Shown here one piece after another: positions 57,543-64,000 of a stretch of DNA of 64,000 nt (positions within the stretch are counted from its first letter, which is position 1; each line of letters begins with the position of its first letter). A program made the translations under genes and the position numbers. The notes under the pieces were generated by a model. The model searched no databases. It had not been told where the DNA came from and saw only the letters and a program-made list of their open reading frames with translations. The DNA is from Erpobdella octoculata (Eukaryota; Annelida; Clitellata; Hirudinida; Erpobdellidae). Location of the stretch: contig OZ022240.1 of NCBI GenBank assembly GCA_963978895.1, positions 7,405,737 through 7,469,736 on the forward strand. The letters run 5' to 3'.

Positions 57543-57893
57543 AGTAAATTAAAAACGAATTTTTAAAACCAATGCTCTTATATGTAATTAAAACACAAAT
57601 TTTGCAATCAATTTTTTCTTATATTACTCTTTTATTTTATATTAAAGTCGAAATATCTTAATTATATCGAAATATCGAAATTAATTAAAATTAACTAAAT
57701 TAATTGACTTATTGTAAAACTAATAATTGAATATTGCATTGTCTTCTATTTTGAGCATGTATGCAAAATTTGAAAAAAATCTATCATCAGGAAGTGACTC
57801 AAAAATTGATTGCAAGATTTGAAACAGACAGAGAAACAAACAGACAGACAGAGAAACAGAGACGACGAGTTAATAAAAGCATTGGTAAAAAGA
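57543..57893 (+). repeat. 350-bp dispersed repeat, full copy
   Basis: Starts AAGTAAATTAAAAACGAATT and ends TAATAAAAGCATTGGTAAAA. Short inverted ends (AACCAATGCTCTTAT versus complement ACCAATGCTTTTATT) suggest a MITE-like element. The body includes TATCATCAGGAAGTGACTCA and a CAGA-rich segment. Non-coding. Confidence 0.85.
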
Positions 57894-59389
<1,496 letters not shown>

Positions 59390-60485
59390 TTAATGTTAAT
59401 AATAATCAGTAACATCTGATTATTTTAGAATGGTTAATTATTTAAAATGTAATTTCAAACACGTTTATTGATTAGTTTTTATTATTATCAATTGTTTTTG
59501 TGAAATTAAGCTTCACGAGTTCGATAAAACAATTGACGGTAGTAAAATGCATTAATTTCAAAAAGGAGTCTATCGTTTAACATCCGCAAGTTACGGTGAG
59601 AGAATGATGAATGGGAGAGGGAGTGGGAGAAAGGGAAGGAGAAAAGGAAGAAAAGAGCAAATGTTTATTAATTATGATGGATGTGCTCTCTCTCACACCT
59701 TCTTAAAACAACAACTACTCTTAGAAGTTCATACCAAGATGGATTCTTTCGTCTGAAGTGCGCATGAGACGACTTGAATGTTTCTTTCTTTTCCCTCTCT
59801 TTTTCTCTCTATCTTTTCATCTCATTTTCCGTTTTTTTCTTTTTTTCTCTCTCTCTCTTTCCCTACCTCCCTCTTTCTCCTTTCCCCTCTCTATCTATTT
59901 CTCCGTTCACCTCATGTAATTCGTAAAACTAGGACAGTCACGTGTTCGATGTTTCTTATTAAATTCCTCAAGTAGGCAAAGCAGTTATCGGCAAACCTTC
60001 AATAAAATTTAAGTTTTGGTGGCTGACGGCCAACCAGAGTGGGCTTTAGAAAATAAAGTTCGCTGGAGTCCATAAAGTTTGGTTAAAAATTATTTACCAC
60101 TTTAAGGCATACGTGCATACGATACCTGAAACTGTACAATGCTTATTTATCGACAGTGAGGGCCCCTAAACTACGATGAGGGACAACTGTAACCGAGCTG
60201 AGGTAGCTCTGAATTAAGTGGGTTTTAATTGTGTTATCCTGAATAGATCTAAAGCTCGTTCTTTAATAACATAAGGAAATTATTTTACAAGGGACTTCAT
60301 TTCAGCAAAAATTTGGGAGGGGGACAACATGTTCTCAGGGCCCACTAATTTTTTACAAAAAATTAGAATTTTAATTTAAAAAATCTTATTTTGTCTTAAT
60401 CTTAAACTATCATTAACCTTCTTTTAATTTTTCCTCCAAAAAAATAAAATCTGACGACAGGAGGGAGCTGTCGGAGGTAAAAAAA
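59390..60485. other. no gene seen; purine and pyrimidine tracts
   Basis: Purine-rich tract 59598-59660 (GGGAGAGGGAGTGGGAG) and pyrimidine-rich tract 59778-59907 (mostly CT). The rest is AT-rich. ORFs in the CT tract are compositional artefacts. Confidence 0.5.
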
Positions 60486-60647
60486 TTTAATAAACCACTC
60501 ACCACTTTAATAAATCACTCACCACTTTAATAAATCACTCACCACTCTAATAAATCACTCACCACTTTAATAAATCACTCACCACTTTAATAAATCACTC
60601 ACCACTCTAATAAATCACTCACCACTTTAATAAATCACTCACCACTT
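60486..60647. repeat. 20-bp tandem repeat, eight copies
   Basis: Unit TTAATAAATCACTCACCACT with period exactly 20. One position alternates T/C (CTTTAA versus CTCTAA) in every third copy. Confidence 0.97.
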
Positions 60648-61353
60648 CATAGGGGGCCCACTTCACCGTCATAAGGGCTCGCCTATCCGTAAAAAGAGGC
60701 CTCTCTAACCTCTAAAGTTTCAACTTTACACTTCTTAGGGCATTTTTGAGACCCCATTTCTATCTTTTTGGGGCCCATTCAAAATAAAAAAATCAATGCC
60801 CCTGTCCTCTCTTGAAATTGAGGTTCCTGTATTTTAATAATTTTCATTTTGTGTCACAGCAAAATTATTGCACAAAATTATTCAAACTAGTATTGACGAT
60901 AGAGCAAAACATAAAAAAACAAACATTAATGCAAATTAAAGCAAAAGAAAACGCCTAAACCTTTTGAATCAAAACGGATTTCACTAACGGTCTCACCAAA
61001 ATTCAAAGTTTTGTAAAGTATTATAATTATATTAATTAGTATGCTCTGATTTCGGTTCAATATTGTTTTTTTAACCATCATAGTTCCTTCATTTTGCTCT
61101 TTCTGTAGAATGTTTTACTAGTGTTGTGCACTTTTCTTCTTAATCTTTTTTTCTTCAGTAAAATTGTCTTAATTATTAGTTTTTTTATCATTTTTCAAAA
61201 TTAGAAATCTAACTGGCATTGTATTTTCATGCATGTCGCAACAGGGACGTCATTTCGGGAAAAAATTAGGAAGGGGGAAATGAAAAATTAAAAAATGTAA
61301 TAATTGTAATAAAATCCTTGTAATTCCGCTAAATTTTGTAAGGTTATTATATA
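60648..61353. other. no gene seen
   Basis: AT-rich, non-coding. Contains CTTCATAGGGGGCCCACTTC next to the satellite; nothing assigned. Confidence 0.4.
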
Positions 61354-61681
61354 AAACAAGTAAATTAAAAACGAATTTTTAAAACCAATGCTCTTATATG
61401 TAATTAAAACACAAATTTTGCAATCAATTTTTTCTTATATTACTCTTTTATTTTATGTTAAAGTCGAAATATCTTAATTATATCGAAATATCGAAATTAA
61501 TTAAAATTATCTAAATTAATTGACTTATTGTAAAACTAATAATTGAATATTGCATTGTCTTCTATTTTGAGCATGTATGCAAAATTTGAAAAAATCTATC
61601 ATCAGGAAGTGACTCAAAAATTGATTGCAAGATTTGAAACAGACAGAGAAACAGAGACGACGAGTTAATAAAAGCATTGGT
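61354..61681 (+). repeat. 350-bp dispersed repeat, full copy
   Basis: Near-identical to 57543-57893, with a shorter CAGA segment. Confidence 0.85.
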
Positions 61682-61832
61682 AATAATAATAAAAATATCA
61701 TCAAAAAGCATCGAATTTAAATATCTCAACTATTTTCATGAAAATTTCGTACACGCTTGAGAATCGCGGTCAGTGAGTGTGGTTCGTGTTAACTTGGTAA
61801 AATAGTCTGCCAGTCGGTTAGCGTTTTGTGGT

Positions 61833-61900
61833 CAAGAAAACCCTCAAGAAAACCCTCAAGAAAACCCTCAAGAAACCCCTCGATAAAATCCTCAAGAAAA
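61833..61900. repeat. 12-bp tandem repeat
   Basis: AAGAAAACCCTC repeated about five to six times, the last copies degenerate (CTCGATAAAATCCTC). Confidence 0.95.
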
Positions 61901-62092
61901 TTAACTAAATTAATTGACTTATTGTAAAACTAATAATTGAATATTGCATTGTCTTCTATCTTGAGCATGTATGCAAAATTTGAAAAAAATCTATCATCAG
62001 GAAGTGACTCAAAAATTGATTGCAAGATTTGAAACAGACAGAGAAACAGACAGAGAAACAGAGCCGACGAGTAAATAAAAGCATTGGTAAAA
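61900..62092 (+). repeat. 350-bp dispersed repeat, 3' fragment
   Basis: Second half of the family (from TTAACTAAATTAATTGACTT to AAAAGCATTGGTAAAA). Confidence 0.8.
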
Positions 62093-62093
62093 A

Positions 62094-62613
62094 CAACAAC
62101 TTCAAATCACTAGAGCACATTTTAAAGCAAATTTAATGAAAAATATCATTTTAAAGTAAATTTAATGAAAAAATGTCATTCGAAATGGCGTGGTCGATTA
62201 AAATGTCAGTAAAGTTAAACATTTTCAGCAATTTTTTCCTTTTACACCAGGTGTTCTTAATCGGTTGGTTCTAATTTGGCGAGGTGTGAAAATAACAATT
62301 TGAAAAAAAATAAGTTGTTTAAATTATATACATTTAAATTTTATACATTCTTAACTTTTGCTGAGAATTAATTAGAAAAATGTTAAACTTTTTATTTTCG
62401 AGAATACTTATATATTTATGGGTCATTTTTGATTATGGTCTCTGTCACTGTCTGTCACCTCTGATCAAACGGGTCAAGTGCAAAAAAAATATTGTTTTAA
62501 GGCGTTTTGGAATAGTTATAACATCAACTGACATTTAAAAACTAAAAGATATAAAAAAACAGATGTATTCTGAATACTATGTTCAGTATGGTTTCACTTT
62601 TGTCACTGACAAA
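62094..62613 (+). repeat. duplicate of 62826-63357, ends at the gap
   Basis: Both start ACAACAACTTCAAATCACTA and run in parallel to GTCACTGACAAA, with only a few substitutions and small indels. This copy contains the left end of the hAT element (62248 onward) and stops exactly at the N run. Confidence 0.95.
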
Positions 62614-62813
62614 NNNNNNNNNNNNNNNNNNNNNNNNNNNNNNNNNNNNNNNNNNNNNNNNNNNNNNNNNNNNNNNNNNNNNNNNNNNNNNNNNNNNNNN
62701 NNNNNNNNNNNNNNNNNNNNNNNNNNNNNNNNNNNNNNNNNNNNNNNNNNNNNNNNNNNNNNNNNNNNNNNNNNNNNNNNNNNNNNNNNNNNNNNNNNNN
62801 NNNNNNNNNNNNN
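62614..62813. other. assembly gap (200 N)
   Basis: Exactly 200 N, a conventional placeholder length. Confidence 1.
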
Positions 62814-62985
62814 GGTTATTAAATAAAAAAACAACAACTTCAAATCACTAGAGCACATTTTAAAGCAAATTTAATGAAAAATATCATTTTAAAGTAAATT
62901 TAATAAAAAAATGTCATTCGAAATGACGTGGTCGATTAAAATGTCAGTAAAGTTAAACATTTTCAGCAATTTTTTCCTTTTACAC

Positions 62986-63863
62986 CAGGTGTTCTTAATC
63001 GGTTGGTTCTAATTTGGTGAGGTGTGAAAATAACAATTTAAAAAAAATAAGTTGTTTAAATTATATACATTTAAATTTTATACATTGTTAACTTTTGCTG
63101 AGAATTAATTAGAAAAATGTTAAACTTTTTATTTTCGAGAATACTTTTATATTTATGGGTCATTTTTGATTATGGTCTCTGTCACTGTCTGTCACCTCTG
63201 ATCAAACGGGTCAAGTGCAAAAAAAATATTGTTTTAAGGCGTTTTGGAATAGTTATAACATCAACACTTCAACTGACATTTAAAAACTAAAAGATATAAA
63301 AAAACAGATGTATTCTGAATACTATGTTCAGTATGGTTTCACTTTTGTCACTGACAAAGACGACACACAACGATCCAAATGCTTTTTATGTGCCAAAGTC
63401 CTGTCAAATGACAATTTAAAATCAAAAAGTTTACCTTAACTAGGATATCAGCTTACCGGCAAACTTATCTGACTGCCTCTTGCCAAGTTGCTTATCTATT
63501 TACCAAAAGTAAAAAGCCTCACACTCTTTTTAGAGAGCTACCCAGCTTTGATCAAAAATGGACTGTTATTTATCATTCTTTTTGCTATTACCAGTATTAC
63601 CTACTTGTGTAAGATTGGACTCTCTGCTTTGTTCAATATGAAAGCCAAGCAAAGAAATCGATTGGAGGTTGGTGATGATATGTCAAAGATCGCTCTTTGT
63701 TTTTCTGATCTCATCAATGGGAAGCAGCAACAAATAAATTGAATAAGAAATTTAATGCAAAGCACTAACATTATACTTATTATTTTTATATGCAAAAGTA
63801 GGGGGTGCAGTCAAATTGAGTTTATTCAAAGAGGGCGCGGGAAAAAAGGTTAAAAGAACACTG
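62986..63863 (+). mobile_element. hAT (ZBED5/Charlie-like) element, internally deleted (878 bp)
   Basis: Ends CAGGTGTTCTTAATCGGTTG and the complement of CAGTGTTCTTTTAACC. The duplication TTTTACAC flanks both sides (62978-62985, 63864-63871). + strand frames encode a BED finger start (YYVQYGFTFVTDKDDTQRSK then CFLCAKVLSND) at 63310-63430. At 63600-63740 they encode the C-terminal GLSALFNMKAKQRNRLEVGD, as in ZBED5-type proteins. The catalytic middle is deleted. Confidence 0.85.
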
Positions 63864-63871
63864 TTTTACAC

Positions 63872-64000
63872 TGTTAACATCGAATGAGCAATCTAAGCAC
63901 ACAATGGTAAGGCTCCGTTAGCGAGTTTTTAATGCTCTCGATAAGTATAAAGCATGATTTATTTACTCCTTTATAAAAAATAGTAAATTATTATTCAAAA
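63872..64000. other. no gene seen at the right edge
   Basis: AT-rich flank of the hAT element. Confidence 0.4.

Noticed and set aside
59778..59975. 65-residue Phe/Leu/Ser ORF resembling a membrane protein
   Set aside because: It comes from a CT-rich tract; composition alone explains the hydrophobicity.
60486..60647. CRISPR-like array
   Set aside because: Units are contiguous with no spacers, and the genome is animal.
62563..62858. ORFs spanning the N run
   Set aside because: Artefacts of translating unknown bases.

Overview
This is a stretch of nuclear DNA from an invertebrate animal. The evidence is GT-AG introns, a Wnt exon, an animal-type THAP/P transposase and a wide range of metazoan transposons, in a very AT-rich background with long microsatellites. 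One insertion (5077-5644) begins with a CAT-rich tract and a sequence resembling retroposon tails I associate with molluscs and other lophotrochozoans, so a spiralian (mollusc, annelid or relative) is my guess. The phylum is not proven.

Three cellular genes are supported. (1) A complete 12-exon gene on the + strand (29973-38207) has a reading frame closing exactly at 875 residues. It encodes a bacterial-chitobiase-type GH20 beta-N-acetylhexosaminidase with an N-terminal membrane anchor. (2) An intact intronless 575-residue leucine-rich-repeat protein on the - strand (46417-48144) resembles the ZYG11/ZER1 substrate receptors of CUL2 ubiquitin ligases. (3) The last exon of a Wnt gene on the - strand (53403-54137) carries the complete cysteine signature and an unusual basic, Ser/Gln-rich insertion of roughly 95 residues. 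Its other exons were not found.

Region by region. 1-25 kb is a nested transposon block with no host gene. A composite of pogo transposon, R2-like LINE (several CCHH fingers plus reverse transcriptase), a short unknown ORF and a Ty3/gypsy end occurs twice (about 1-6.85 kb and 17.1-23.5 kb). A scrambled third set lies between them (7.5-14.5 kb), interrupted by a Harbinger element with a clean TAA target duplication. piggyBac and LINE ORF1 remnants lie at 14.7-16.6 kb. 24-29.8 kb holds hAT, pogo and two P-transposase copies fused to a LINE ORF1-like segment, then an LTR. 30-38 kb is the hexosaminidase gene, whose introns hold a hAT element, a Helitron remnant and a TA microsatellite. 38-53 kb holds a ZMYM1-like hAT split by about 910 bp of (ATTTG)n, Helitrons with GC-rich 3' hairpins, an 830-bp element with long terminal inverted repeats and 9-bp target duplications, the LRR gene, and a LINE interrupted by a hAT and a Helitron. 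53-64 kb holds the Wnt exon, a THAP/P relic, a second Helitron family, a 350-bp dispersed repeat, satellites, and a 200-N gap flanked by two copies of the same sequence, probably an assembly duplication.

Nothing here is an operon or a multi-gene pathway. The most distinctive items are the membrane-anchored chitobiase, the ZYG11-like gene, the expanded Wnt exon, and several insertions whose boundaries can be read to the base.
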